Assembly: GCA_017627255.1 (NCBI GenBank) | Contig: JAGAHD010000002.1 | Span: 1 to 33,928, forward strand | DNA length: 33,928 nucleotides | DNA from: Bacteroidales bacterium | GTDB lineage: Bacteria; Bacteroidota; Bacteroidia; Bacteroidales; UBA932 | Reading direction: 5' to 3' | Part shown: piece by piece, positions 25,173 through 33,928 of the stretch | Layout of the letters: every line of letters starts with the position of its first letter | Numbering within the stretch: the stretch's first letter is position 1 | Notes under the pieces: generated by a model | Databases searched by the model: none | What the model saw: only the letters and a program-made list of their open reading frames with translations | Told to the model about the DNA's origin: nothing | Position numbers and translations under genes: made by a program

Positions 25173-28100
25173 ATGAAAAAAATATTTGCTACCATCGCCC
25201 TCTGCGGCATGCTCGCCACCTTGCCGGCCATCCTTCCCGCCCGCCAGGGTTATACGGCATATGCCCAGGAAAACGTGACCGTAACCGGTACGGTCGTTGA
25301 CGAGAACGGTGAGCCGCTCCTCGGAACGGGCATCGTCGTCAAGGGAACCACCCTCGGCACTACGGCCGACCTGGACGGCAACTTCTCCCTGAGCGTTCCC
25401 GCAGGTTCGGTCATCCAGTTCATTTCCGTCGGTTTCCAGACCCTGGAAATGACCGTTGACAAGGCCGGAAACCTCGGCACCGTCACCATGGCCATTGAAA
25501 ACACCCTTCTTGACCAGGTCGTCGTCATCGGTTACGGCTCCCAGAAGAAAGTGGACCTCACGGGTTCCGTCGCCATCGTGGATGCCGACGAAATGAAGAA
25601 GGTCTCCCACTCCAACATTTCAACGATGCTGGAAGGTAAGGTCGCCGGCGTCCAGATCACCTCTGACGGCCAGCCGGGTGCCGATCCGGCCGTCCGCATC
25701 CGCGGTCTCGGCAGTTTCGGCGACACCTCCCCGCTCTACGTCATCGACGGTGTGCCGATGGGAACGACCATCCGGGATTTCTCCCCGAATGACATCGAGA
25801 CCATCCAGGTCCTCAAGGACGCTTCCGCCGCCGCCATCTATGGTTCCCGTGCCGCAAACGGCGTCGTGATCATCACGACCAAGAGCGGCAAGAAGAACCA
25901 GCCTATCCGGGTTGACTACCGCGGCTACATGGGCGTGGACAAGATCCGCAAGGGTGTCTACAAGGTTATGGATGCCGCCCAGTACGGTGAATACATCCGC
26001 CAGTCCTATACCAACAACAACCTGACGGCTCCTGCCGGTTATATCGAAGGGAGTGACGTCTACCTTGACCCGTCCCAGGTCAACACCGACTGGTTCGATG
26101 AGATGTTCAAGACCGGTATCCGCCAGAACCACAACGTGAACCTCTCCGGCGGCGGTGAGAACAGCACCTTCAATGTCGCCCTGGACTACTTCAACCAGCG
26201 CGGTACCATGGTCGGCGCCGGTCCGAACTACGACCGTTTCACCGCCCGTGTCAACAATACCATGGACATCAAGTTCGTGAAACTTCGCACCGGCATCGTC
26301 TATTCCCACAGCAAGCAGGACAACATGTCCGCTTCCAACGCGAACGAATTTGTCCAGGGTCTGTACGGTACCCAGTATCCGGTCATGGCAACGACCCTGT
26401 TCATGCCCCCGTCCATCAAGGCCTATGACGAAAGCACCTGGTTCCTTGACCGGATCGTCGGCGCCGCTTCCGACTATTCCTACGACGGATACGGTTTCGG
26501 CACTTACTATGACAACATCCACGGAGACATCCGTATGGCCAACCCGCTGCTGTACAACACGCTGATCCAGCGCAACACTACGGTGGACCGTATCGTTGCA
26601 ACGGGAAGCGCCACGGTAGACCTGATGGACATGGTCGGCCTGAAGAATGACAACCACAAGCTCGACTATAACCTCAACCTGTCCTACAGCCGCACCTACG
26701 CCAAGGATTTCACGTTCCTTCCTTCGTTCATCCTCTCCAATGCCAACTACCTGGCCAAGAGCAACGAACGTCTGGAACAGGGTTACCGCAGCTATTCGGA
26801 CTTCCTGGTCGAGAATTACCTCACCTATGACGGGAAGATGGGACTCCACCATCTGAACGCCGTCGCAGGTATCACCTTCCAGCGTGAACTGTCCCACACC
26901 CTCGCCGGATGGGGCAACAACATGCCGGAACCGTACTACCTCCAGGTCAACAACGCCACCGACCGCGATGCCCGCACCTTTGAGACCGAGCATGTCCTCG
27001 CATCACTGATCGGCCGTATCAACTACGACTATGACGGACGCTATCTTTTCCAGGCTACGGTCCGCCGCGACGGCAGCTCCCGCCTTTCCGTGAACCGTTT
27101 CGACATCTTCCCGTCCTTCTCCCTGGGCTGGCGCATCGACAAGGAGCCTTTCTTCACCGTGGATCCGTCCCTGGTCAGCCTCCTGAAACTGCGCGCCAGC
27201 TACGGTATCCTGGGTAACGAGAACATTGGTGATTATGCCTTCATGGACACGATGGCCCGCGGCAACTACACCTACAGCTTCGGCGGCACCAAAGTCACCG
27301 GGTCCGCTATCTCCAACTACGTCAACGAACTGATCCGCTGGGAGAAGAAAAAGACCCTGGACATCGGTCTTGACTATTCCATGTTCGGCGGAGCCCTTGA
27401 ATTCAACGTTGACTACTACAACGCCAAGTCCGAGGACCTCCTCTACAGCGTGCCCGTTCCGGCTGAGGCCGGCGCCACCAACGCTGCCGTAACCATGAAT
27501 GCCGCTACGATGGTGAACTCCGGTCTGGAGTTCTCCGCCGCTTACCGCAACTACAAGAACGAGTTCAAATATGACATCTCCGGAAACATTACCCTCCCGA
27601 AGAACCGCGTAACCTCGCTCGGCCTGACCACCACTTCCCGTGACGATGCGATGTGCCGCACCGTCGTTGGTGAAGAAGTCGGCCGTTTCTACGGTTATGT
27701 CTACGAGGGTATTTTCCAGAGCCAGTCGGAAATTGACAATCACGTCAATGCCAACGGCGATCCCGTGATCCAGGCCGGAGCCAAGCCCGGAGACGTCGCT
27801 TACGCAGATATCAGCGGTCCCGACGGCATTCCTGACGGGCAGATCACGGCGGATGACCGCACCTTCCTCGGAAACGGTATGCCGAAGATCCAGTTCGGCC
27901 TGAGCACCCGTTTCGAATACAAGGGCTTCGATCTCACCATTTCCACCTTCGGCGCCGCCGGCCACAAACTGGTGGACTACGTTGACATGGCCCTCCACAG
28001 CTCTTATGGAATCAACAACAAGAGCGTCGACCTGGTGAACGCCTGGACCGAATCCAACCCCAGCAAGACGGTCCCCCGTGTCGCCAATACGGCAGACGGA

Positions 28101-28382
28101 TCCGTTACCAACGACCTGTTCAGTTCCCGCTTCCTCCAGAACGGCGCTTACTGGAAGATCGCCAACGTTGAACTGGGCTACAACTTCCCGGAAAAACTCT
28201 TCGGAGAGAACGGCTTCATCAGCGGTGCCCGCGTGTACCTGTCCGGCCAGAACCTGGCGACCCTTACCGCTTACAAGGGTTACAACATCGACTTTGCCGG
28301 CGGTGTCTTCACCCCGGGTTACAACTACTGCTCCTATCCGGCCCCTGTCACCTTCATGCTGGGTGTGAACCTTTCCTTCTAA
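25173..28382 (+). CDS. SusC/RagA-type TonB-dependent outer-membrane transporter
   Basis: This outer-membrane importer of 1,069 residues takes up glycan oligomers with energy from TonB. It has a signal peptide to about residue 32, a carboxypeptidase-regulatory-like domain (about 35-110; VTGTVVDENGEPLLGTGIV), a TonB-box region (LDQVVVIGYG), a plug (about 120-240; SDGQPGADPAVRIRGLGS, LYVIDGVP, AAIYGSRAANGVVIITTK) and a 22-strand barrel ending in GVNLSF. There is no N-terminal STN domain, in keeping with control by the local membrane regulator rather than by an anti-sigma factor. It starts 20 nt after the lipoprotein gene and is followed by its SusD partner 16 nt later. Confidence 0.97.
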   Translation: MKKIFATIALCGMLATLPAILPARQGYTAYAQENVTVTGTVVDENGEPLLGTGIVVKGTTLGTTADLDGNFSLSVPAGSVIQFISVGFQTLEMTVDKAGNLGTVTMAIENTLLDQVVVIGYGSQKKVDLTGSVAIVDADEMKKVSHSNISTMLEGKVAGVQITSDGQPGADPAVRIRGLGSFGDTSPLYVIDGVPMGTTIRDFSPNDIETIQVLKDASAAAIYGSRAANGVVIITTKSGKKNQPIRVDYRGYMGVDKIRKGVYKVMDAAQYGEYIRQSYTNNNLTAPAGYIEGSDVYLDPSQVNTDWFDEMFKTGIRQNHNVNLSGGGENSTFNVALDYFNQRGTMVGAGPNYDRFTARVNNTMDIKFVKLRTGIVYSHSKQDNMSASNANEFVQGLYGTQYPVMATTLFMPPSIKAYDESTWFLDRIVGAASDYSYDGYGFGTYYDNIHGDIRMANPLLYNTLIQRNTTVDRIVATGSATVDLMDMVGLKNDNHKLDYNLNLSYSRTYAKDFTFLPSFILSNANYLAKSNERLEQGYRSYSDFLVENYLTYDGKMGLHHLNAVAGITFQRELSHTLAGWGNNMPEPYYLQVNNATDRDARTFETEHVLASLIGRINYDYDGRYLFQATVRRDGSSRLSVNRFDIFPSFSLGWRIDKEPFFTVDPSLVSLLKLRASYGILGNENIGDYAFMDTMARGNYTYSFGGTKVTGSAISNYVNELIRWEKKKTLDIGLDYSMFGGALEFNVDYYNAKSEDLLYSVPVPAEAGATNAAVTMNAATMVNSGLEFSAAYRNYKNEFKYDISGNITLPKNRVTSLGLTTTSRDDAMCRTVVGEEVGRFYGYVYEGIFQSQSEIDNHVNANGDPVIQAGAKPGDVAYADISGPDGIPDGQITADDRTFLGNGMPKIQFGLSTRFEYKGFDLTISTFGAAGHKLVDYVDMALHSSYGINNKSVDLVNAWTESNPSKTVPRVANTADGSVTNDLFSSRFLQNGAYWKIANVELGYNFPEKLFGENGFISGARVYLSGQNLATLTAYKGYNIDFAGGVFTPGYNYCSYPAPVTFMLGVNLSF

Positions 28383-28398
28383 GCCGTACAACTTGATA

Positions 28399-30213
28399 AT
28401 GAATAAGATTATGAAAAGAATCACGATAGTTCTGGCTTCCCTGGCCGTCCTGGGTTCCCTGGTTTCCTGCGAGAAGGAACTGGCGGTCAAGAATACGAAC
28501 AACCAGACCACCTATGACTTCGGCAATACGGAAGCCGACCTCCAGGAAGCCCTTATTGCCTGCTACAACCGCATCCGCCTGGAAGGGACCTTCGCCCGCG
28601 TGGGCTACATGCACGACGTCGTCCGCGGTGATGAAACCTGGAATCCACAGAATGCCTGGTATCTTCCGGCCGACCACCTGAACTCTCCGGGAACGAACGA
28701 GGTCACCGACCAGTGGATCTGGCGCGACTGTTTCCACGTGGTGAACCGCTGCAATTTCGTGACCAGCAAGATCGAAAAACTGAACCTCACCGGTGAAACA
28801 ATCGACCAGATTTACGGACAGGCCCTGTTCCTGCGCGGTCTCGCCTATTACACCCTGGCCACCTACTACCAGACGGTCCCGCTCTTTACCGACTACGACC
28901 AGTATGGATCCCTGGAGACAATCTACGCCCCGAACGTCAGCCAGGATGAGATCTTCGACCAGATTGAGTCCGATCTCCGGAAAGCCATGGAGCTCCTTCC
29001 TTCCCGTGACAAAGGCGGCGAATGGGCCAAGGGCCGTGCTACCAACGGCGCCGCAGCCGGTTACTATGCCCACGCCCTGATGTTCCGCCACAAATACGGC
29101 GAAGCGCTCACCGTGCTCAAGGACATCCTGAGCATGGCAGACGGCGGGAACCAGAAGTACGGCACCTACAAGCTGATGGATGATTACGGTGCCAATTTCA
29201 AGGAAGGGACGGAATTCGAAAACAATGAAGAGAGCCTCTTCGAAGTCCAGTTCATGGATTACGGTACCGGCGGATCCGATGAGGAATGGACGCCTGTCAA
29301 TATCTCTTCCAATGCGACGCAGGGACACGCCCTGGAAGCCAACTTCGGTCCCGGATCGATCGGTGGCTGGGGAGATGTCTCCATGTCCAACTGGCTGTAC
29401 AACCTGTTCAAGGCAGAACGTTGCACTGACGGTACCTTGGATCCGCGCCTGTATTGGACGGCGCTCACCTATGAGCCCGAGTACGCTACGTATACCGGCG
29501 CACGCACGGCGGCCTACCCCAACGGCGACCCGCGCAGCAACACAGCCTACATGCTGACGATTACGGAAGAGAACCAGGCCATGCTCCGTACGAACAACGA
29601 CAACGGCGGCATCATCGTGACCAAGCACACCAACGGCCGCATGAACATGTATGACAAGGTGGTCACCGGCCTGCACTGCGGAATCAATGTCCGTCTGATG
29701 CGCTACAGCGATGTCCTCCTCAGGGCTGCTGAATGCGAGAACGAAGTGAACGGCCCCGCCAATGCCATCCAGTACATCAACAAGGTCCGCGCGAGGGTCG
29801 CCCTCGCTCCGCTGTCCACCTCCGGATGGACCAAGGACAAGCTTTTCGAGCAGATCGCGAATGTCGAACGCCCGAAAGAGTTCGGTTGCGAGAACGGCCG
29901 TGGCATCGACCTGATCCGCTGGGGCTTCTTCTACGACAGCACCCGCCTGGCCCAAATCTCCGAGCATAGCCGCTATTTCTTTGACAAGGACGTCACCGTT
30001 CCTATCACCACCCGGAACCTGACGGCCGGCGAAGCGACGGACGACTCCTTCACCAAGTATTACCAGCCCGGACACGAATACTTCCCGATCATGCAGGATA
30101 TCCGTAATGCCAACCCGAACATTTCCGGCAACTCGGCCAACAACAACACCGACAATGCCGCCGCATGGAAAGCCGCTTACGGTGAAGTCCACCCGGTTGT
30201 GGCGCTGGATTAG
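28399..30213 (+). CDS. SusD/RagB-type surface glycan-binding lipoprotein
   Basis: SusD proteins sit as lids on SusC barrels and bind glycan at the cell surface. The 604-residue protein has a signal peptide and lipobox LVSC (C24), an N-terminal SusD-like region (TEADLQEALIACYNRI), TPR-like helices (GQALFLRGLAYYTLATYYQTVPLF) and a C-terminal region with RYSDVLLRAAECENEV and ERPKEFGCENGRGIDLIRWG, both typical. Possible starts are the ATG at 28399, the ATG at 28411 (MKRIT) and a TTG at 28393. The first is chosen, although MKRIT alone gives a normal signal peptide. It forms an operon with the upstream susC. Confidence 0.96.
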   Translation: MNKIMKRITIVLASLAVLGSLVSCEKELAVKNTNNQTTYDFGNTEADLQEALIACYNRIRLEGTFARVGYMHDVVRGDETWNPQNAWYLPADHLNSPGTNEVTDQWIWRDCFHVVNRCNFVTSKIEKLNLTGETIDQIYGQALFLRGLAYYTLATYYQTVPLFTDYDQYGSLETIYAPNVSQDEIFDQIESDLRKAMELLPSRDKGGEWAKGRATNGAAAGYYAHALMFRHKYGEALTVLKDILSMADGGNQKYGTYKLMDDYGANFKEGTEFENNEESLFEVQFMDYGTGGSDEEWTPVNISSNATQGHALEANFGPGSIGGWGDVSMSNWLYNLFKAERCTDGTLDPRLYWTALTYEPEYATYTGARTAAYPNGDPRSNTAYMLTITEENQAMLRTNNDNGGIIVTKHTNGRMNMYDKVVTGLHCGINVRLMRYSDVLLRAAECENEVNGPANAIQYINKVRARVALAPLSTSGWTKDKLFEQIANVERPKEFGCENGRGIDLIRWGFFYDSTRLAQISEHSRYFFDKDVTVPITTRNLTAGEATDDSFTKYYQPGHEYFPIMQDIRNANPNISGNSANNNTDNAAAWKAAYGEVHPVVALD

Positions 30214-30233
30214 TTTCTTGAACATTTTTTGAT

Positions 30234-30241
30234 TATCTTTG
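30234..30241 (+). promoter_or_regulatory. Putative -7 box (TATCTTTG) before the GH43 gene
   Basis: TATCTTTG fits TAnnTTTG, 20 nt after the susD stop and 38 nt before the GH43 ATG. Its last G is the first base of the hairpin at 30241-30267. No -33 TTG at standard spacing is seen. Confidence 0.45.
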
Positions 30242-30273
30242 TGGAGGCGGGGCTTCTCCGTCTCCACATTTTT
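30241..30273 (+). terminator. Intrinsic terminator-like hairpin between susD and GH43
   Basis: GTGGAGGCGG (30241-30250) pairs with CCGTCTCCAC (30258-30267) over 10 bp with one G-U pair and a 7-nt loop, then ATTTTT. It could reduce read-through from susCD into the enzyme genes. Confidence 0.65.
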
Positions 30274-30279
30274 CAGTTT

Positions 30280-31968
30280 ATGAACATTCGCTCATTCACC
30301 CTTATCGCCCTTTGCGGCATGTGGATTGCCGCTTGTTCCAAGCCGGACGAAGGGACCGGTATCCCTGTCAAGCCGACTCCGGATCCTGTTCCCGGTCCCG
30401 GCGAAGAGACTGTCGTCATCCCCGATTACGATGATGATTACCGGTCCATTGCCGGATGGGATTACCATACCAAATGGAATCTCGCCAACGTGCACGATCC
30501 CTCTATTGCCTACTACAACGGTTATTACTACATGTTCGGCACGGATGCTTCCTACGGCAACGAGCATCTGAAGGCCCCCTCCGGAAAGCATTTCCCGGGC
30601 AAGCGGTCCAAGGACCTCGTAAACTGGGAGTATATTCCGGGTGCCATGGACGAGGTCCCTTCCTGGGTCAAGGAAAAGCTCAATGAGTTCCGCGCCGAAA
30701 TGGGCCTTGACCCTATTGCCTCCCCCCAGTACGGATACTGGGCGCCGGTCATCCGGACGGTCAACGGGAAACTCCGCATGTATTACTGTATCGTCGTGGA
30801 CAACTATATCAAGTCCGGAAAAGCGACCTCCTCTCCGTTTGACGGATCCTGGACCGAGCGGGCGTTCATCGGCATGCGGGAGTCCTCCGACCCTGCCGGC
30901 GGCAAATGGGAAGACAAGGGATTCGTGACCTGTTCTTCCTCCGACAAGGGAAAAGACGGATGGTCCCGGAAAAGCACTTCGGACTGGAACGCCTATTTCT
31001 ATTTCAACGCCATCGATCCGTCCTACATCATTACCCCTGAAGGAAAACATTGCCTGATCTATGGCTCCTGGCACAGTGGATTCGCCCTCCTGGAACTCGA
31101 TCCGGCAACCGGCATGCCCGTGAAATCCGTCGGAGCCCCCTGGGCGGACAGCCCGGAAGGTCTTGCCGACAACGGATTCGGCGTCCGTATCGGCAGCCGG
31201 ACCGGCACCAGCCGCTGGCAAGGAAGCGAGGCTCCTGAAATCATCTACAAGGACGGTTACTACTATCTGTTCATGGCCTATGACGGACTCGATGTCCCGT
31301 ATAATACCCGTGTCGTGCGGAGCGAAAAGATCGAAGGGCCTTACTACGACATCACCGGCCGCAATTTCACCAACGGCCGCGGCGACTGCTACCCGATCGT
31401 CACCCACCCTTACAAATTCTCACAGGGATACGGATGGGTCGGCATCTCCCATTGCTGCATTTTCCAGCAGGAAGGGACCGGTGACTGGTTCTACGCCTCC
31501 CAGGGCCGTCTTCCCGACACGGCCGGCGGAAACGCCCCGAACGCTGTCATGATGGGCCATGTGCGCCGCATCGTATGGTGCCCGGCAAGTGCGGAGGACC
31601 TTGACAACCTGTGGCCCGTCGCCCTTCCGGAACGCTACGCCGGTCTCAAGGCGAAAACGATCACGAAGGATGACATCGCCGGCGCCTGGGAACACATCGA
31701 CTTAAAATACGACTATGCCAAGCAGGACGGCTCATCCCGTCTTCTCCTTGCCAAGGACGGCTCCATGTCCGGAGCGCTCAGGGGATCCTGGAGTTTCGAC
31801 GAGGCCAAGCAGTACCTCACCCTTTCCCCCGCGGACGGAAAACCGGTCGTCGCCGTCGTCTCCCGCGAAGCCGACTGGGAGGCCAGCCCCCGCACGGAAA
31901 CCCTCGTGTACGCCGGAACGGAAAAGGACCTGAACGCGACCTGGTGGGGCAAGAAAGTATCTGATTAA
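30280..31968 (+). CDS. GH43 lipoprotein, endo-alpha-1,5-L-arabinanase type
   Basis: This putative surface lipoprotein of 562 residues has a lipobox IAAC with C19, then a Pro/Gly-rich linker (about 21-45). The five-bladed propeller covers about 60-445. Catalytic residues of the inverting GH43 mechanism are visible: base D73 in VHDPS, pKa modulator D246 in NAIDPS, and acid E317 in SEAPE. NAIDP and YGSWHSGFALLELD are typical of endo-arabinanases. The C-terminal 95 residues (GAWEHIDLKYDY to the end) resemble the beta-barrel GH43 C-terminal domain found in extracellular arabinanases. The ATG at 30280 gives the signal peptide; an upstream in-frame start does not. It would cut the arabinan backbone at the cell surface to make substrates for SusCD. 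Arabinofuranosidase or xylosidase activity cannot be fully excluded. Confidence 0.9.
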   Translation: MNIRSFTLIALCGMWIAACSKPDEGTGIPVKPTPDPVPGPGEETVVIPDYDDDYRSIAGWDYHTKWNLANVHDPSIAYYNGYYYMFGTDASYGNEHLKAPSGKHFPGKRSKDLVNWEYIPGAMDEVPSWVKEKLNEFRAEMGLDPIASPQYGYWAPVIRTVNGKLRMYYCIVVDNYIKSGKATSSPFDGSWTERAFIGMRESSDPAGGKWEDKGFVTCSSSDKGKDGWSRKSTSDWNAYFYFNAIDPSYIITPEGKHCLIYGSWHSGFALLELDPATGMPVKSVGAPWADSPEGLADNGFGVRIGSRTGTSRWQGSEAPEIIYKDGYYYLFMAYDGLDVPYNTRVVRSEKIEGPYYDITGRNFTNGRGDCYPIVTHPYKFSQGYGWVGISHCCIFQQEGTGDWFYASQGRLPDTAGGNAPNAVMMGHVRRIVWCPASAEDLDNLWPVALPERYAGLKAKTITKDDIAGAWEHIDLKYDYAKQDGSSRLLLAKDGSMSGALRGSWSFDEAKQYLTLSPADGKPVVAVVSREADWEASPRTETLVYAGTEKDLNATWWGKKVSD

Positions 31969-31986
31969 TCCACAACACAACACGAT

Positions 31987-33522
31987 ATGAAAAGAACTTT
32001 GACATTTGTCGCAGCGCTTTCCATGGCGCTTACCCTTTCCGCGCAGGTGAAGGTTTCCATCCATGAAACCGCCCAGGACCAGCCCGTCATCCCCGCTGAA
32101 ATTTACGGGCAGTTCTCCGAACACCTCGGAAAGTGCATCTACGAAGGAATCTGGGTCGGTCCCGACTCTTCCATCCCCAATGTGGACGGGTACCGGACCG
32201 ATGTCCTCGAGGCCCTCAAGGCCCTGAAGGTACCGGTGCTTCGCTGGCCCGGCGGATGCTTTGCCGACGAATACCACTGGATGGACGGCATCGGACCGCG
32301 TGAAAACCGTCCCAAGCTGGTCAACAACAACTGGGGCAGCACCCTCGAAGACAACTCATTCGGCACCCATGAGTTCCTGAACCTCTGCGAAATGCTGGGG
32401 ACGGAACCGTACATCTCGGCCAATGTAGGCTCCGGTACGGTCGAAGAAATGGCGAAATGGGTTGAATACATGACGGCCGACGCCGGTTCCATGGCCGAGC
32501 TCCGCGAAAAGAACGGCCGCAAGGAACCTTGGAAAGTCAAATACCTGGGCGTGGGAAACGAATCCTGGGGATGCGGCGGCAACATGACTCCGGAATACTA
32601 TTCCGATGTCTATAAGCGCTATGCCCTGTATGCCCGCAACTACAGTGACAACCAGCTGTATAAGGTGGCCTGCGGCGCTTCGGACTATGACTACAACTGG
32701 ACCAAGGTCATGATGCAGAATGCCCGCGGCAACATGAACGGTCTCTCCCTGCACTACTATACCTGCAAGGGATGGACCGGAAGCAAGGGATCCGCCACCC
32801 AGTTCACGACCGAAGAGTATTACAATACGCTCGCCAAATCCGTCGAGGTGGAAGAAGTCCTGAAGAAGCATTTCGCCATCATGGACGCCTATGACCCCCA
32901 GCGCCGTGTCGCCCTTCTCCTTGACGAATGGGGAACCTGGTTCGACGTGGAGCCGGGGACCAATCCGGGTTGGCTCTACCAGCAGAACACCATGCGTGAT
33001 GCCATGGTCGCCGCCCTGTCCCTGAATATCTTCAACAAGTACACGGAGCGCCTGAAAATGGCGAACATCGCCCAGGTCGTCAACGTCCTCCAGTCCATGA
33101 TTCTCACCGACGGAGCCCGCATGGTCCTGACTCCGACCTACCATGTGTTCCGCATGTACAATGTCCATCAGGACGCGACTTATGTCCCGGCCGAATACAG
33201 TACGGGTTCCATCGTCTCCGCGGAAGGACGGATCATGGAAGATTTCAGCGTTTCTTCTTCCCGTGACGCATCCGGCGCCCTTCACGTTTCCCTGGCCAAC
33301 CCGTACCTGGACAAGAGCGTCACCGTGGAACTCTCCTTCGATTCCCTGAAACCGAAGAGCGTTTCCGGCGAAATCCTGAAAGCGGACCGGATCGACCGGT
33401 ATAACGAATTCGGTAAAGCTGCAGCCGTCACCCCGGCCGCCTACAAGGATGCCAAGGTTTCCGGCAAGAAGGTCACCATGACCCTCCCGGCGGCCTCCGT
33501 GGTCGTTCTCGAGATCAAGTAA
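31987..33522 (+). CDS. Alpha-L-arabinofuranosidase, GH51 (second paralogue)
   Basis: The enzyme has 511 residues, with a signal peptide ([19 protein letters not shown]), and is probably periplasmic. It has the compact GH51 plan, a TIM barrel (about 40-390) and a C-terminal beta-sandwich, without the carbohydrate-binding insert of the minus-strand GH51. The acid/base is E192 in GVGNESWG and the nucleophile E314 in [15 protein letters not shown] at 86-91 is conserved. It starts 18 nt after the GH43 gene, so the two share a transcript. A likely job is to release arabinose from imported arabino-oligosaccharides, complementing the CBM-bearing paralogue that may act on polymer side chains. Confidence 0.94.
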   Translation: MKRTLTFVAALSMALTLSAQVKVSIHETAQDQPVIPAEIYGQFSEHLGKCIYEGIWVGPDSSIPNVDGYRTDVLEALKALKVPVLRWPGGCFADEYHWMDGIGPRENRPKLVNNNWGSTLEDNSFGTHEFLNLCEMLGTEPYISANVGSGTVEEMAKWVEYMTADAGSMAELREKNGRKEPWKVKYLGVGNESWGCGGNMTPEYYSDVYKRYALYARNYSDNQLYKVACGASDYDYNWTKVMMQNARGNMNGLSLHYYTCKGWTGSKGSATQFTTEEYYNTLAKSVEVEEVLKKHFAIMDAYDPQRRVALLLDEWGTWFDVEPGTNPGWLYQQNTMRDAMVAALSLNIFNKYTERLKMANIAQVVNVLQSMILTDGARMVLTPTYHVFRMYNVHQDATYVPAEYSTGSIVSAEGRIMEDFSVSSSRDASGALHVSLANPYLDKSVTVELSFDSLKPKSVSGEILKADRIDRYNEFGKAAAVTPAAYKDAKVSGKKVTMTLPAASVVVLEIK

Positions 33523-33540
33523 GGTCCTCCTGATTCCTAT

Positions 33541-33585
33541 GAGAGGGTGACTGTCCGTCTATCGACTTCAGTCACCCTCTCTTTA
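33541..33585 (+). terminator. Strong intrinsic terminator at the end of the PUL
   Basis: The arms 33541-33553 and 33569-33581 (GAGAGGGTGACTG and its complement) pair perfectly over 13 bp around a 15-nt loop, followed by TTTAT. It lies 18 bp after the second GH51 stop and closes the operon. Confidence 0.85.
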
Positions 33586-33615
33586 TATCTCGATGGCAAG
33601 GCTTCGAGGCTATCG

Positions 33616-33765
33616 GTGCACCAGAGGGTAAAGCGCAGCGGCCGGCAGTTTGCCTCTGAGAGGACTCCGCTCACTGCGTTCGCTCCGGCCCCTCCCCCTG
33701 CCAGTGTCCGGGGTGGACACGCCTCTCAGAGGCAAATTGCCGCCACTGCGAAGCCTGTGGTGCAC
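33616..33765. repeat. 150-bp palindromic element between the PUL and the insertion sequence
   Basis: The outer arms GTGCACCA (33616-33623) and TGGTGCAC (33758-33765) enclose CGCAG/CTGCG (33634-33638, 33746-33750). Inside is a 20-bp stem, 33644-33663 with 33722-33741, with one mismatch. A nested hairpin GTGTCC-GGGGT-GGACAC lies at 33704-33720. A 74-codon frame crosses it but also runs through the terminator, so it is not taken as a gene. The rest of 33523-33790 shows nothing else recognisable. Plan and size resemble the element at 802-936, with a different stem sequence. Confidence 0.75.
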
Positions 33766-33787
33766 AAATAAAAGAGGCCGCTCCTTT

Positions 33788-33928
33788 TGATGTGACCCCC
33801 AAAAGTTGGACGGTTAAACATTAGTTACGAGGCCTTAGATTGGAAGAGAGCTCGGTATTGCACCGGGCTCTTTCCTTTTAGCCTCAGTTTGATTCTATCG
33901 TTGTTGTAGTACCGGATATATGTCCGGA
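33788..33928 (-). mobile_element. IS3-family insertion sequence, one end (continues past the window)
   Basis: The terminal sequence TGATGTGACCCCCAAAAG at 33788 resembles the ends of many IS3-family elements (CCCCAAAAGTTGGAC core). It is followed within 40 bp by the end of a transposase gene read towards it. This is the transposase 3' end of the element; the exact first base (33788, or 33791 at TGTGACC) needs the other end. No target duplication can be judged. Confidence 0.8.
33825..33928 (-). CDS. IS3-family transposase OrfB, C-terminal fragment
   Basis: Read on the minus strand from the window edge, 33 residues precede the TAA stop: RTYIRYYNNDRIKLRLKG, then KSPVQYRALFQSKAS. The YYNNDRIKL-LKG-SPVQYR pattern is the standard end of the IS3-family DDE transposase (integrase core). 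The catalytic residues lie outside the window. Too short for standard ORF calling, but the match is distinctive. Confidence 0.85.
   Translation of the reverse strand, partial: RTYIRYYNNDRIKLRLKGKSPVQYRALFQSKAS

Noticed and set aside
28354-30267. Long minus-strand frame (637 codons) over susD
   Set aside because: Composition is that of a shadow frame opposite a GC-rich, codon-biased gene; no domain motifs and the plus-strand SusD is unambiguous. The same holds for long frames opposite susC at 25620-26993 and 27003-28511.
33547-33771. 74-codon plus-strand frame
   Set aside because: It begins inside the terminator stem and runs through the palindromic element; its arms dictate the codons. No signal or domain.
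1-33928. tRNA, rRNA or CRISPR array
   Set aside because: Intergenic gaps are short; none shows a cloverleaf, rRNA-like sequence or regularly spaced identical repeats.

Overview
The window reads as chromosomal DNA of a fairly GC-rich member of the Bacteroidota, probably an uncultured gut or rumen Bacteroidales. The evidence is a SusC/SusD pair with lipoprotein signals, a periplasmic-propeller/AraC regulator of the Bacteroidota type, and many upstream boxes fitting the Bacteroidota -7 element TAnnTTTG. Genus cannot be told from the sequence.

Layout. (1) 1-3491: histidine degradation, with the C-terminal part of hutH, complete hutI, and a GltS-type glutamate carrier starting 3 nt after hutI. 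A 135-bp imperfect inverted-repeat element separates hutH from hutI. (2) 3636-7219, minus strand: a membrane acyltransferase (acyltransferase-3 family) translationally coupled (ATGA overlap) to a secreted family 2 glycoside hydrolase (beta-galactosidase type). Another inverted repeat lies between the convergent gltS and GH2 ends. (3) 7281-10715: an EamA/DMT transporter and a patatin/outer-membrane-barrel fusion. (4) 10792-17060: methionine block: B12-dependent metH overlapping metF by 4 nt, a convergent metY-type O-acetylhomoserine sulfhydrylase whose stop codon abuts that of metF, and a divergent Lrp/AsnC regulator. (5) 17086-33522: a polysaccharide utilisation locus (PUL). It holds a CE2-like esterase, a GH51 arabinofuranosidase (minus), a divergent membrane regulator, then a surface lipoprotein, SusC, SusD, a GH43 endo-arabinanase-type lipoprotein and a second GH51. 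(6) 33523-33928: terminator, a 150-bp palindromic element, and the end of an IS3-family insertion sequence whose transposase runs off the window.

How the genes fit together. The PUL gene set (GH43 of endo-arabinanase type, two GH51, an acetyl-esterase-like protein) points to arabinan or another arabinose-bearing, possibly acetylated, plant cell-wall glycan. Surface lipoproteins would bind and cut the polymer, SusCD would import oligomers, and the GH51 enzymes would release arabinose. The regulator looks like a hybrid two-component system from which kinase, ATPase and receiver have been removed. Its promoter faces that of the minus-strand GH51 in a near-perfect inverted repeat.

The most interesting items are the kinase-less regulator with its interlocked divergent promoters, the A-B-B-A lipoprotein upstream of susC, the promoter/terminator overlap between susD and the GH43 gene, and three intergenic long-stem inverted-repeat elements with nested hairpins. 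No tRNA, rRNA, CRISPR array or recognised riboswitch was seen. All promoter calls are pattern matches without expression data.
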